Assembly: GCA_009760855.2 (NCBI GenBank)
Contig: WPIO01000064.1
Span: forward strand, 917,501-975,000
DNA from: Cristatella mucedo
Taxonomy: Eukaryota > Bryozoa > Phylactolaemata > Cristatellidae
Direction: 5' to 3'
DNA length: 57,500 nucleotides
Shown one piece after another: positions 11,021 to 23,490 of the stretch. Made by a program: the position numbers and the translations under genes. Numbering within the stretch: the first letter of the stretch is position 1; the number at the start of each line of letters is the position of its first letter. The notes below the pieces were generated by a model. The model had not been told where the DNA came from and ran no database searches. It worked only from the letters and a program-made list of their open reading frames with translations.

Positions 11021-11454
11021 GTAAGTACATCATCTGTACAAACTACGCCAGTAGTTTATAGGCATGCAAAAGCATTTCTTGACCTCTCGGTAAATCACGA
11101 AGTAGTTGCATGTAGCTTTGTACAATCACTGTGCTTGGAAAAGGTGGTGGGTCATTGGCCAGAGTGTCTGTGACCAGTGCTACAGGAGGTCCAGAAACGG
11201 ATTTCTAATACAATTCTTCCTAGCAGGCCGTCGATAACAGATGCGATTGCCACTTGCGAGTTTTTCGTTCTTTCTCTGACGCACAAGGCCAATGAACCAT
11301 GCCTAGGTTCCACCACACCTAGCTAAACTGCTGCGCGAGTTTCAACCTCACCGTTTCCTTGGCCATCTATGGACGAGATATTAGCTGTTCTATTCCATCA
11401 TTGGAAGACAGCTGGCGATAGGAGCTATTAGGCTTCAGGTACTGGATTGTGAAA
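11021..11454. other. Intron sequence, nothing recognised
   Basis: No feature was recognised. The LINE-B copy that follows may extend into the last part of this stretch. Confidence 0.5.
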
Positions 11455-11750
11455 ATCGCGTGCTAAATTCTATCTTGAAGTCATCTACTCTCCCTTTTCT
11501 CATATCGGAACGTCTTTCCGACAATTCTGAGCTGCTTCTGTGCTCTTTAAAGAGCTTCCTCAACTTCACTGCTGATTCAACTATGGATCCGACTTCCGGC
11601 TCTTTGGTTCATGAGAAAGTCTATAGGCTACCATATGCATACCGAAAGCCGCTTAGACTTCGATTGCGCCACAAGCAACTCTCCAGCTAAGACCTACTTG
11701 GTATGTATAGCTTTGTGGAGTTACAGACGGGACTACTTTGCAATATAAAA
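11455..11750 (+). mobile_element. LINE-B 3' fragment
   Basis: This is one of four copies of a second LINE. It ends with the signature ctttgtggagttacagacgg, also found near 15180-15205 and, reversed, near 35530. Upstream are the decayed ctcctcaacttcactgctga and taccgaaagccgcttagact segments shared with the other copies. Confidence 0.65.
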
Positions 11751-12354
11751 CAGGCATGGTGGTGCCTTCATTGATTTCATAGCCTGTTATCTTCATTGGC
11801 AATCGGAAAGTGGGACGTCTAATAAAGTCACTCAATTAAAGGCATTCCGCGTTGAATTGGTGTCTGTAAGCAGTTAATTCGCTTAAATTCACAGAGGACA
11901 ATTTGAGCTGCTTGCACAGATATAGACGGGCCGTGTTGATCAAAAAAGATTGCCACTTTTCAATCGCTCTTATTCAACCCACTGTTGATAACTTTCCTAG
12001 CGATACGCTACACGGCTTTGACTTTCGTGGGCAGCTCGCCAAGCCGCCCTCGACCTGGGTTAGAGTGGCAACCTTCAGGAGCGTGGCGGCTAATGCCGTC
12101 CGAAGCAATTGGTGAGGAAGAGGAGACGCCGCCGCTGCCTCTTCTGCTGCCGCTGCCGCCGCCGTCGCGTTGCCGGTAGAGCTAGGCTCTGTCCGGCCGT
12201 GCCCGACCCATTGGCCCGTTGTATCGCAAGGCCCGCCCCAGGATGCCAGAGGATGCAAAGTGAGGCATGGCTGCTCCGCATAGTGCGTCCTGGTGCATTA
12301 CGCACCTCGTGCGATGTCTCGTTCTTCAATCTGGTGATTGGAGAACGTGTATTT
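11751..12354. other. Intron sequence with a GC-rich CCG/CTG block
   Basis: The only notable part is 12105-12180, rich in GCC, CTG and CCG triplets, which leaves several frames open by composition. No protein family was recognised in any of them. Confidence 0.5.
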
Positions 12355-12712
12355 AGTTCGTAAGTTCGTATACTCCCAAAGCCTGGAACTCCCTCCCGAC
12401 ATGCGTCAGAACATCTCCTGACTTGACGACATTTAAAAATAACTTAAAAACGCACCTATTTAGGACAGCATTTAGTGGGTTGCCGTGATTCGTCCTTCAT
12501 GTGCTTACGTGTGCTGACACTGTGCATGCTGCCACTAACAACATTTGCATGCTGACCCTGTGCATGTCACTCCTAACCATGTTATTCATCTTGTTTATTA
12601 AGCATGATATTACTCACCATTCAATAGCGTTTCCCTTTGCAGCAAATGTAAAGTGCCTAGAAAGAGATTGAGTAATCTGAGGGCGCTTCATCGAGTGCAT
12701 TATTATTATCGT
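12355..12712 (+). mobile_element. LINE-A 3' end with C-terminal coding remnant
   Basis: It starts in the AWNSLPPDMRQ-like C-terminal segment (tcccaaagcctggaactccc). It continues through the tail with gtgctgacactgtgcatgct, the hairpin at about 12650-12700 and a short ATT-rich end. Confidence 0.85.
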
Positions 12713-14939
12713 TATTATTCCTGTTGCCTACAACATAGTGCTTATCTTAACCAACCTTGCAACCTGCACGAACGAAGCACTATCTGGGCGAGTGAGTGCA
12801 GCCCTGATAGCGCTGCCTCTTTGTGTGAATGGATATTTGAGCTCTCGCTTGCCTGAGCTTGCAGAATGCACTCGCGTCGAGCACGTCGACCATTCTAAAG
12901 GTGAAAAGGGTGAGGCAGGAGGTTGAAAGTTAATGACGTCTCACAGTTGTTCATTTTACTTTCTTTTATTTATTTTTGTATTAATTTCAAGCGGGTTTTC
13001 TATCTGTCGCCTCTGATGCTTTCTCCTCGTTAGTCCGCGCATTCTTATTGAGAGCGAAGCTTGAAAGTCTTGCCTGGATTATGCAAAGTACCCAGATGGC
13101 TGGCGGCTACAGGCTGTGCACGTGACACGAGATGCGTCGCTTGAGACGGCGCTATGCCTTTCCTTTTTTTTCATCAACATTCCCTGACATCGCACGAGAG
13201 GGCACTCGCGCGCTTTTTTTTATCGGCTCCTTCGTTCGTCGTAGATGATGGTGCTCCGATTTTGTTCTGATTTGCATCTGTGGCGTTAACTTTGCAGACT
13301 TCTCAGCGAAAGCGTCATCCGCTTGGCTTGCGGAAGCGAGCTTGAATTGTGTCTGCTCACGGCTCGAAAATACTTTAACTTCTACCATGCAAATGAAACA
13401 GAGTGAGTTATTCCCGTTGGTTTCTGTGCCTAAAAGTTATCGTAATGCTGCGTTGAGTAGCGGTTCTTTCAATTACTCTAAATATATATGGGTAGACTTT
13501 CGGTAGAGTGGCTTAACCAGTTTGAGAACACGACCCTAGAGAGCGTTTGCAATCAAGAAAACGCCGTAAAACAGCTGGCGGGGGGGGGGTGGGGTAGAGG
13601 TCTTCAAGGGCGTACTATCTGCACCCTCTTAAATGTCATGTCCAATTTGCTTTCGTTCGAACATGACTGCAGCTACTGGCCATTACAATCAAATTTTCTT
13701 TTCAAATGGGCCTTTAATAAAGACGTTATGTACAATTGATGCAGCGAACTGGAGGCGGCCTTTCCTTGCAGCTTTGGACTACAGCAAACAGCCGCCACGC
13801 TGGTGAGTGGCTGCCTAATCCTTCGTGTCTATTCTTACCTCTTTTGCGTACGGTAGTCCGAACCATTTGGATAGCTCGAAAGAGACGCAAAAGATCGTGC
13901 CAGCTCATGATTTTTGCAGTATCTACAAGCAACGGTTGAAATTTAAAGTTAACGGTGAAAGTACAGGCTCATAAATATCGATTCTAACGTTACAGTCGAA
14001 TGCTGGTAATCTCTTTTACTTGCAAACCAGTTGCAGGACAAACACATGGTGAAGCTTTTTTATTCAACTGGTTTTTTTTCGTATTTTTGTCTCTCAGGAA
14101 AAGGCAAGGGTGGTTACCAAGCTTACATAATGCTAAATAAAACTTTCGGATTAGCGAGCTACTTTTTCTACCTCTCATGGTTTACAAAAATGATCAAATA
14201 CCGGAAATATTACTGAAAGTTTGATTGATTTACAATCTGCTTGCTAGACGTCTCCAAGTCATGGGAGCGGGCGCTGTTTTTGCTCGCTGCTCTTGCTTCA
14301 GTATCAATTATTGGGTAAGTTATTGCTTGGAGCGCCTAAAGCAGCGTCTCACTGGATTCAGCGCCTGCAGTGGCTGTTCTGCAAAAACAATGACGTCAGT
14401 GCAATGGATTCAGTACCTGATTTGAGCTTTTCATGTTACTCTAATCTGCACGAAAGCCATAGAAAAACTGCGAGTTTCTATCGCGTTTCTGACGGTCATT
14501 CTACTAGTAGATTCTTTTTTTGCATTTGATCTTCGCATAAAGGTTTTCTCGAGGCTTGTTTAATTAGGGTGTTGGCTCAAGCACCGCCTACGTACAGCAG
14601 TACGCCACTATGTGGACACGAAATGCAATTATAAACTCGAGTACTTAGCACATCAAATAAATATATGATGGACAATGAGTAGCTGAACAATCCACGTCAA
14701 AACAAAATGACTAAAGATGCATACTGATATTGCAGTTCAGAATCTGGGAAATGAGCATAACAAGGTCTCAAAATAAGGCTCTGACTGAAAAGCAGCTATT
14801 TAAATCTGTAGCACTTCCATAAATAGGCATTCAATATAAAGGTAGAAAATAAATATCAGCTGTTTTCGCAGCCTCATTTGGAAGAAGAGCCCTTTTAATT
14901 ACATCTGTTCTTACAATTTGTTTAAAATGCCGAGTGCTG
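12713..14939. other. Intron sequence, nothing recognised
   Basis: Ordinary intronic sequence. A G-run occurs at 13579-13588. Short open frames here show no family resemblance and lack usable splice sites in the needed phase. Confidence 0.5.
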
Positions 14940-15215
14940 GCAATCAACAGTCGACAACTACTCTCCTGCTGCCGGCTATGGCTCATCCTTTCCAGTGGCC
15001 CTCAGCTGCTACTTCCATGCTGCTCACTACCTCAACTGCTCTCCTGACTCTGCTATGCTTCCCACTGTCTGCTGCGTGAGATGAAGTCTGTTGGCTACCG
15101 AATGCGTACCGAGAGCCGCCTAGGCTGAGAGTGGGCTACACAAAACTCTCCTGCGTAACACCCACCTAGTCTTTATGGCTTTGTGGAGTTACAGACGGAG
15201 ATACATTACGTTGCA
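14940..15215 (+). mobile_element. LINE-B 3' fragment
   Basis: Collinear with the reverse complement of 35515-35935: gctgctcactacctcaactg, gctgcgtgagatgaagtctg, ctaccgaatgcgtaccgaga, and the terminal ctttgtggagttacagacgg. It ends about 115 bp before an aminopeptidase exon. Confidence 0.75.
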
Positions 15216-15330
15216 ATAGTCAATGTACAGCCCGACAAAGCAAAGCACTGATTTCTGTTCTGGCTTTGCACAGTCTGGGTCCATATTTTAATGACAACTT
15301 AATTGTGGTATTAATTTCAATATTTCTTAG

Positions 15331-15483
15331 GACTAATCTGCTAACTGGAGCCTTCCTAGCTCTACAGGATGCATCAATAGGAACGTGCAAACGTGCTACC
15401 AAAGCACACATAAGCAACGACACTACTGACATTAATGAAACATCAATACTTATAAAGCATTTTAAAGACAGTTACGGCGAGCG
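15331..15483 (+). CDS. M1 aminopeptidase exon, helical domain
   Basis: The exon encodes TNLLTGAFLALQDASIGTCK, then RATKAHISNDTTD and a stretch ending HFKDSYGE. It occupies the place of the ...RxxxLxxAC...CxxxAxxxFxxW helix pair in the C-terminal domain. The acceptor has a clear tract (tttcaatatttcttag) and the donor is gtgaga at 15484. It starts with one base (phase 2) and ends with CG (phase 2), matching both neighbours. Similarity to mammalian enzymes is weaker here than in other exons, and the segment before the next exon is longer than usual. The phase fit and the splice sites carry the call. Confidence 0.72.
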
Positions 15484-17483
15484 GTGAGAGTATTTAATTA
15501 TTCCTGATATAAATAAGCAACTGAAACAAAAAGAACTAATTAAAGCATATGAAACCGTGTCAAGAATGTATCGTTCTTTGCTAGTTGGACCAGTCTGACC
15601 CGATGAAATGTCACTACGAAATATGGCGATTTGTATTGATCATTATTGGAGCTTCGAAGCTAGAAATGTCTGTTGCATGTTGCATTATTCTAATCCGCAG
15701 CAACTTGAGTAAATACACCACTAGATATGTTAAATACCTCTGCTAGGGCAACTTAGACGTGACAGACCTGGGTTATGCAGATATGTTGTCCGTGACGCAG
15801 ATTTTAAGCTTTAGCCAGTAATCGCTATCTAGATGGAAATGAAATGCAGCCTGCATTTAGATGGATGCATAAATCCCACGTCGCGCGACCATAGCTGTAA
15901 TGGCAGTAAAAGCAGCTGGCTTAATTACGTTTAGCCCGTGGCCTGAACTTGCTAACAGCAGGAATTTAGCCTAGATTGAGTAGTGAACCGGAATAAGCAC
16001 CCGCGGATGCATATTATGAAGAAAACTGGCCTCGTTGGCTTTCATGATGCTTTAGCAAAGGATACGCAAGACGTTACTGTAAAAGTGTTTTTTACTTGTT
16101 AGAATACATTTCGATTGTATCATAAGATCAAAGCGCAATGCATCTCTGATATGGCTTGCATAGGTCATATACCTTCAATGAAATTTCTAACCGCGCCGCC
16201 GACCTTTGTCCCCCGGTTCTCTACAAATGGACTGTGCTATGCAGTGCTGCGGTGCGGTTAAAACTCAAGCGGCCATCACTGGGCGCCGAAAGCGACAGTT
16301 TGTTGTCGGCCTGTCTGTAATGGTTTTGCACCGACCCAAGCACTTTATGTGGTACCGACCGGACCGACGGAGTTAACTGCTGGAACTCCCGAAGCCCGAT
16401 TATAATAAACTACCCTATGCACAAGTCACTAGCCATAATCCCGATCCCAAAGGCGGATCGCTGCAGCATCCCAAGATACGAATAGCTAACTGAGTAGCCG
16501 GCAGAACGCAACCGCACAGCGTAAGTTGCACTTAGCATTTCATCACCATTGGTTTGACTCTCGCGCTCTCGAAAAGTAGTCTCGCATCGAATACTGAAGC
16601 TGCAGCCCCGAGCTCTGTCGGCAGTCCAGTAATATTCGCTCTCCTCTGAACTCCTGACCTCGGGCTCAGCCGCTATTTTCTCAGCCCCTACTCTTGGCGT
16701 CAGTTTCAGACTGATTCATTTCTGCCTGTAGCCTATTAGATGACTCCTGCACCAGCTTGCCATCCTCTCGCTCTGTCTACTTAAGGGCATTAGTCGGTCT
16801 GTCTCCTAACCACATCGCCTGCACAAGTGTCCACTCTAACCTGAGCTAGGTGGATCAGGGAGCCGGGTCTGTACTAGGTGCCCTAGTCAAACCCGCGAAG
16901 GCAAGGGTTTGCATTGCGGCTAACCTGAGAGCTGCCCCAGGGCAAGTTTGTATTAGTATTAGTTTGTATTTGTGTTTTTATTTACTTATTTATTATTTTT
17001 ATTTACTTTTTATTTTTGTATTGTATTTTCATATTAGTATTAGTTTGTATTTGCAAGTATTAGTGCAAGTTTGTCTAGCTGCCATGCTTACGAGTGTATT
17101 TGGAGTATCATGGAGGTAGTATTCAAAATTAAGATTTCATGAATGATGCAGAAATGCGGTACACAGGTAACTTGTATGTTCTTGATCTATATGTTTATCG
17201 GACCACTTGGTTTATCTAATATTTAAATTAGTTTGTAACTGAATAATCTTGTTCTGACCTATCCCAAGCATCAGATAAATGCCCTATAATTTGGGAGGTT
17301 TTTAATGAAAAGTAGACATCTCAAGTTGTCTGTTTACTTCGATTGGGTCCTTGAAGCGCTTTCAAGTGCCACAGATAGCTTGCAGCATGCCTGTGCCATT
17401 TTGGCATGATTCTTGAAGTGATTTTCTGTCGCGTAGAATATTAAAGGCCTGACTACTTCATTGAGATTAACTTGGTATTGCAG
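15484..17483. other. Intron with T-rich low-complexity stretch
   Basis: No exon was found. Bases 16945-17075 are low-complexity, built from ttagtttgtatt, tatttact and related T-rich words repeated irregularly. Confidence 0.6.
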
Positions 17484-17651
17484 GATTCCTGCGAGTGTAC
17501 GGCGTGTTGTCTACTACTTTGCGATGAAAGATTCGACAGAAAGTGAATGGAATTTCATGTGGAAAAAGTATCTGACTGCCCCGTTTGCACAGGAAAAGAT
17601 TAATCTACTCTACGGTCTTGCACAGACTCGAAATGTGAGCATCATAAACAG
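17484..17651 (+). CDS. M1 aminopeptidase exon, EKxxLLYGLA segment
   Basis: The exon encodes IPASVRRVVYYFAMKDSTES, then EWNFMWKKYLTAPFAQEK and INLLYGLAQTRNVSIIN. The order IPxxxRxxVYxxxMxxxxExEWxxxxxxYxxxxxxQEKxxLLYGLA is diagnostic for the ERAP1_C domain of M1 peptidases and closest to aminopeptidase A. The acceptor is ggtattgcag before 17484 and the donor is gtacgt at 17652. It is 168 bp long and phase 2 on both sides. Confidence 0.95.
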
Positions 17652-18159
17652 GTACGTTGCCTTCCCGCTGCAGAGAATCATTGTGTACCACGGATTATCC
17701 TTAGCTGCTCATTTAAAATAACTTGAAAATACTTATTTAAAATGCAGTTTGAATTTAAATTTTAATGATATTTTCTGTGAGAATTCATTCGAAAAATTGC
17801 CTTGGTCCGACAGGATTGAAGTGCTCAGTCTGCTTAAGTGTTTACTTTAACTGATACAAAAGCTGCTGCTCATCACTAACACTGACAAAAAACATACACA
17901 AGTCGTCTGCAAGAATTTTTTAAGGGGTTCTGTAACTCAATTCAAAAGGAGCTCTAAGAGTCTAGTTTATGTTGACTGATTATAAAAATTACCGGATGTG
18001 CATATTGTATTACAATATTCATATTTTAATGTCGAGACGTTCGCTGACACGAGAAAAATATGTCGCATTGCCAGCAATAAATTTAAAATATTTCATTCTA
18101 GGTGCAACTGAGGATAAAAAACTTCTGTTTAATTCGTGATACAAATATGACGGTCAATT
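17652..18159. other. Intron sequence, nothing recognised
   Basis: AT-rich intronic sequence without recognised features. Confidence 0.55.
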
Positions 18160-18668
18160 TTAGGTCACTTCATTCTTTGGCTCCAGCCTATCTCTCAGAT
18201 CTACTCGCCCACCAGGCCAAGCATCGTACTAACCGCTTTTTGGAATCCAACAGTCTACTGCTACCTTGTACAAACCCAAAATCCCTTGGAGACCGTGCAT
18301 TTAGCTCGTATGCTCCATAAGCCTGGAACTTCCTCCCAACTTGCGTGAGAACATCCCCTGATATGACCACATTTAAAAAGAACTTATAACACAGCTATTT
18401 AGGACAGCATGTAGTGGGTCCCTTGATTTGTCCTTTGATTCGTCCTTCATGTGCTTATGCGTGCTGACACTGTGCATGCTGCCACTAACCACATTTGTAT
18501 GCTGACCCTGTGCATGTCACCCCTAACCACGTTATTCATTTTTTTATCAAGCATGCTATTAATCGCCATTCAATCGCGTTTCACTTTGCAGCAAATTTAA
18601 AGGCGCCTAGAAAGAGATTGAGTTCTCTGAGGGCACTTTATCAAGTGCATTATTATTACTATTGTTAT
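18160..18668 (+). mobile_element. LINE-A 3' end with C-terminal coding remnant
   Basis: It begins with the HSLAPAYLSDLL coding segment (cattctttggctccagccta). It then has the AWNxLP equivalent near 18325, the tail, the hairpin at 18600-18648 and a tattattact end. It is in sense orientation within the aminopeptidase intron. Confidence 0.88.
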
Positions 18669-19620
18669 AAACTTGGTATGTGCTTAGAAATAAATGCTCG
18701 CTCTTCACTACTCAGTCCTCAATAGATGTGCTGCTAATGCTTACAATAGAATGAGTGTGTGAAATGCTAGCTCGCTATAACACATAACTTATTACTGTCA
18801 AATTGTATCTCAAATCATAAGATTATTTATATTTTATATGAATGAATGCAGTCGGACACGTCAAACGCACCTTTTTTAATCTTCTTTAATAAATGGCTAC
18901 AAAAATAAGTTAAAAGAAAAACCAGTATTAGTATTGACTGCACTCTATCAATAAACAGGTGAGCGTGAGCACTGGATCAAAAGCCCGACACTGTTTTTAA
19001 TTCCATACTCATGATGTTGCTCAAGATGTGTAAGCAGTCGCGAACGCCTGAAGACCAAATCGACAACTAATTAATTACCAAACGTTAACTATCAGACGCA
19101 GGAAGCCACGATAGAACTAATGGCAATGTTGACGAAATCTAGCCCCTGAAAATAGGATAGTCCGTGAATGGATCCTCAGTTCTCCTGCAGCGACTTCCAC
19201 CGGACTATGAAGCTATGACCGGACAGTGGACCCAAGAAAATTCTTAAGTAATTCACTGGTTTTTTGAGAACCTGTTAAAAATATCGGTGTGCCAGGATCT
19301 GCAACAGGCTGATGAATAATAGTAATTATTATTATAATGATAGAGTTAGTATTGATAGTATTAAGACATTGGTGTAGAGTACTGAGAGAACTAAATTCCA
19401 TGTTATGCACTTTAAATATGCAGTTAAGAAAGCCTACTAATTGTTTAATGACAGCATGTGCAGTGTCTACATGCCTCAGGGAGCAGAGGACAGTTCGCAA
19501 AGACGGCGAAGAGCTCAAAGAAGCAGGCTGGTTTGTAGCATCTTTTCTAAAGTTGTTAAGTCAATTGATCTAGTAATGAAATTAAATGCAACGTATGCCT
19601 GCAACCTCACAAACCCCAGA
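18669..19620. other. Intron sequence, nothing recognised
   Basis: No exon was recognised. A short aattattattataatg patch lies at about 19325-19340. Confidence 0.5.
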
Positions 19621-19920
19621 CAGACAGAGTGGGTGTTATGAAGAATTTTTTATTAGCCCATTCAAAGCCTAATTAGCTTTCGATACGCATGCGGTAGCCA
19701 AATAACGTCATCTCACGCAAAAAGAGAAAGTGAGAAGCAGTGCCAAGTCTAGAAGGCAGTTGAGACGGCGAGTGGCAAAGAAGCAGCAGCTCAGGACGAC
19801 CGGTAAGGATGTGCCACAGTCGGCATCAGGAGAGTAGATGTCGCTGCGTAAGAATTTCGGAAGTGAGCTGCACGGTCTAGGAAATGCAAAGCAAAAGCTT
19901 CTGGGACGTTGTGCCGTCAA
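19621..19920 (-). mobile_element. LINE-B 3' fragment
   Basis: Minus-strand copy collinear with 35515-35935. Shared blocks are cattcaaagcctaattagct, catctcacgcaaaaaga, caggagagtagatgtcgctg and the RPCSSLPKFLRSD remnant of the GPRLWNSLPQFVRND C-terminal motif. Confidence 0.72.
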
Positions 19921-20577
19921 TGAGAGGCAAGTGAGGTCTAGGCCTTAGGAACACCGAACTGAACGTGACGATATACTCTGCTAACGCTGCTTGTTTTGCA
20001 TACAGAGGTTCGGTGGCTTACAGTGTTTGGTTTGACTCATACGAAATCCTCAGTGCCAGGCATTTTAGGTTTGTGAATTTGCTAGTCACCTTTGCGCGAC
20101 ACCCTACTTAGTAATCCAGGACCAGGTACGTGCAATTGAAAGATGACGCTTTATAGCTTTTGCCCTGCCACTTCAAAATGGTGAGTGCCGTTCAACGTTG
20201 ACTGTCTGATCAATGGGTAGTATTGTATGATGGGCAGTTAATTGAGACTTAATATGCAATTCATTATCGGTAAGGAGTAGAAATGCAGGCGAACCTAGCC
20301 ATTCGTGCATGACCGTGTGTGTTTTTAGAATCCTATTGTCAGATGTGCATAGTGTACCGCGTCACTAATTCGCATTCAGCAGTAGGTTATTGCCGTGGAT
20401 ACTCGTGCATCGATGATGTGCACTGCTATACGCCATTCCACTTTCGACGATTGTCGCCAAGCTTGAACAGTTCTTGAGCTTCCTGGGCAATATTACTGTA
20501 TCTGGCTCCTACCATTCAATGCATGAACGCTTGTTATACGATCGTTGAAAGTCTCAGATTTACTCCCGTCGTTTCAG
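19921..20577. other. Intron sequence, nothing recognised
   Basis: Leads to the acceptor cgtttcag at 20577. No other feature was recognised. Confidence 0.55.
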
Positions 20578-20718
20578 ATATCTCGAATACTGTAAGAATG
20601 AGAGTGTTATAAGAGATCAGGACTTCTTTACAGTGGTCACGTACATAAGTGGTAATCCCGAGGCCATTGATGTGGTTTGGCATTGGGTAAGGAAAGAATG
20701 GCCCTACTTAGTCGCGAG
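20578..20718 (+). CDS. M1 aminopeptidase exon, RYLEYCKN segment
   Basis: The exon encodes YLEYCKNESVIRDQDFFTV, then VTYISGNPEAIDVVWHWVRK and EWPYLVA. This aligns residue for residue with the RYLxxxxxxxxIxxQDxFxVxxYIxxNxxGxxxxWxWxxxNWxYLVxR block of aminopeptidase A. It is 141 bp long and phase 2 at both ends; AG of the previous exon plus its first base gives Arg. The acceptor is cgtttcag and the donor is gtgagt at 20719. Confidence 0.95.
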
Positions 20719-21885
20719 GTGAGTCTTATCTGTTTTGCAGTACTTAATTCCGCTTTTGATATCTACTGAGATACTACACGAAGTTAGTATTTTACATACC
20801 TTAACTGTCCAGTCTAGGCGAAATTCTAGTTTAGACTCAAATATAGGCACCAACTCGTGCAGTAAAAAGAGATAATGGCGCTTGTGACTCGTTATATAAG
20901 ACCTGAATTAGAACTGCAGGTATTGGAAATGGTGTCCTTGTTTACAATGCAGTTTCTGAAGTACGGCAGATACTAGATAGGAATTGGACTGAAATGCAAA
21001 ATTTAGCCACGAAATGTAGCTGTGGTAGATGGAAATCTTTCTCTTGAGAAATCTGACTAAATAACCAAAGCAGGTAACGTGTTCATCAAGGTCGATCAGC
21101 ATAATCTTTTCTGCCATGGTAGAACATGTCAACTAGGTGAAGCTGTGCTCAACCTCAAATTGAATGCGATCTAGTCGCATCTTTAATCCGGCTAGGATTT
21201 TTCGGAATTTACGTGGATTAGTGCATTGCTGCCCTATATGAGCTCTGATTTTAAAGTTGTCGCAGTAACCATTTCCTGTTAAACCCAGAGTCCTCATAGT
21301 TTCATGCAAGTTATAAGGCACAGCTAGAGCAGCATCGAATAAATTAACTTTGAATGTAAGTGAGTCGGTCCGTCCGAAATTCCGTCCGACAGCCAGTCAG
21401 AGAGCCTGTTCGAGAGACTGAAAACACAAGTCACTGACGTCACTCTTACTATGATAGAGCTGTGATGTGTGTAATGTAAAAACTATCAAGAAAAAACAAT
21501 TGTTTACTAATTTGAATATGTGTCTACGCTATTCTGATAGTCTAAATCAAAAGCTGAATCGTGCAGTAAATTAAGAAATATTGATTAGCAGGTTTCTGAT
21601 TATCGCTATTTAAAAGCATAGGTAAACGCTGTGAAGATCGTCTTTCATGAACCCTCAGTCTTAGCGAAGGTCTGCCAGTAGATGAGTCGTTGCAGCTGAG
21701 CCTTAGCCTAGCTTAATGCTTATATGTATGGTCTTGAATGTATAAATGGAATATCGTGTACCCAAAAACTTTTGCGTGTAATCTGTCTCATTTATTTAGG
21801 CAGAATCCAATCAGATTAGCTGTCTGAGGTCACTTGGCCAGCCATTTTGCTCGGTTTTTAAAATTAATTTTGCTGATATTTATAT
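20719..21885. other. Intron sequence, nothing recognised
   Basis: No exon, RNA or repeat was recognised. Confidence 0.55.
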
Positions 21886-21889
21886 AGGC

Positions 21890-22035
21890 ACGCTAATAAT
21901 AATAGTGATAACACTACTACTAATAATGCTAATAATAATAACAATACCAATACTAATTGGTCTCTGGTATAGCACCATAAGAGAGCTAAGACTTTATCCT
22001 GGCTCTGTGCAACTTGCTGCACGAGAACCAATAAC
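21890..22035 (-). mobile_element. LINE-A 3' tail, strongly diverged
   Basis: A long aat/act-rich stretch (21894-21955) is followed by tatagcaccataagagagct and a cctggctctgtgcaacttgctgca segment, in the positions of the hairpin and the following tail on the minus strand. Confidence 0.5.
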
Positions 22036-22407
22036 CAATTTTTATTGCAATACAGGGTATCCAAATATGACAAGCTTTCAAAAGCGAATATGCTCAGGCC
22101 AGCATGCTAAATCACGCATGAAGACAATACGAGATACAGGTGATTTTTACCTATGGGCAGTAAGATGCACTCAATAGCGCGAAGGTAATCATGCAATGCT
22201 CCCAGAAACAAAGATTTCTGAGTCTGTCAAGGAGCAGGTAAAGCTAAGCAGATGCGTCTCTAGCTTAGACGTGAGTGATACAAAGTCAGCAGGTAGTCAA
22301 CGAAGCCGGAAGCGAGTTTTGGACTTCCGGCGCATACAGACTGGAAGCCCAACTGCCAAAAGATTTCAATTGATTCTGCTTAAGGAATAGGAAGACGACA
22401 AGGAACC

Positions 22408-22578
22408 GAGTAGAGGCTCGAGCGAGAGCACGCTGTAGGAGCCGCTGGAGCAAGAGCACGCTGGAGGAGCCGCTGGAGCGAGAGCACGCTGCAGGAGCCG
22501 CTGGAGCGAGAGCACGCTGTAGGAGCCACTGGAGGAGCGAGAGCACGCTGGAGGAGTCGCTGCAGGAGCGAGAAGATG
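22408..22578. repeat. 30-bp minisatellite
   Basis: About five to six head-to-tail units of roughly 30 bp. The consensus contains ggagcgagagcacgctg and then gaggagccgct or caggagccgct. Some units lose or gain 3 to 6 bp. Long arginine-, leucine- or alanine-rich frames on either strand here come from the repeat. Confidence 0.85.
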
Positions 22579-22592
22579 GAATGTAAAGGCTG

Positions 22593-23267
22593 GTGCAAGA
22601 GGGAGAAGCGAACTGTAGGCCAGTCTTGGCTACTTTATATCGATGTAATTATCGCCAGGGAGCCACGAAGCTCAGGTGCGGGTGGTTTGATGCGGAATCC
22701 TCTCCATTGAAGACACACCAGACGAGAAGCAAAGTGTTTGAATCAGTGGCAGACGATTGCGAGCACAGCCCGGGAAAGCTTAATTCAGGGAATTGCGTTA
22801 ATCGAGGTGCGACTCACAATAAGCCCCGGAGCTATTTCTGCTGTCGTACTCTTATCGACGCAAGCCCTGATTTTGGCTCTATTCCTTTGTCGAAAGTCGG
22901 CCGATTTGAGGTTGCCGGAAATTTGCTTACCCAACGACAAATCGCTTTGGAATATTGCCCCCACGTTAAGAAAAAAGGGATGCCATATGAAACAATTTTC
23001 CGCGTGAGGTCTTGCAACTTAGAGTTGAAGCTAGGCTTGCCCATAGCTATTAGGTGGGTTTTCATCATCATTAAGCTTCACGAAGTGCGTGGCGATGTCC
23101 AATGCGAATGTCGTTACAGCATTCCGTCATGGGAACAATCCGTGAGTCGGAGGCGGAGGAAGGCTAGCAAGAAACGTAGAACCAAGGCAGGACCGAGTAT
23201 AATCTACGTAGAGATTAAAGCCGAGATATTTTTAAGAAATCGGCTTGAAGGATGTTGTAGAAAGTGA
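22593..23267 (+). other. Unassigned 675-bp open frame
   Basis: An open frame of about 224 codons begins only at a non-ATG codon (GTG at 22593). No domain was recognised. It has no signal peptide or repeat pattern, and its C-terminal end is basic (RRRRKASKKRRTK). It lies in the intron of the aminopeptidase gene between a minisatellite and LINE remnants. It is more likely a chance opening or a decayed element than a gene, but it is the longest opening in the window not explained by simple sequence or GC content. Confidence 0.2.
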
Positions 23268-23269
23268 TG

Positions 23270-23490
23270 AGAAGGAAGCCTACTATCAAACCGTAAAGCA
23301 CCTCATACAGCAAGGACTCTCCGGAAAGACCAATCCAATCTACAGTCTAACATCTCTCTCCGACTTAGGACCTAACCCAGTTGATCGCTGTGCCCATTAT
23401 ACACGCAGGCTTGTCGACAAGCACTCGAGAAGGATCTGATTATCGACAGTGTCGAATTCTGCATAGAGAGACATGCCAGAAACAGTAGAG
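23270..23490 (-). pseudogene. LINE reverse transcriptase fragment
   Basis: On the minus strand 23490-23400 reads as a motif A segment (AEFDTVDNQILLECLSTSL), followed by a TAINW-like stretch with stops. It is a short relic. Confidence 0.65.

Noticed and set aside
14225-14529. Overlapping open frames in the aminopeptidase intron as a candidate exon
   Set aside because: They do not align with the family segment needed here; 10941-11020 and 15331-15483 supply it with matching phases.
22286-22598. Leu/Ala/Arg-rich minus-strand frames
   Set aside because: They are translations of the 30-bp minisatellite.
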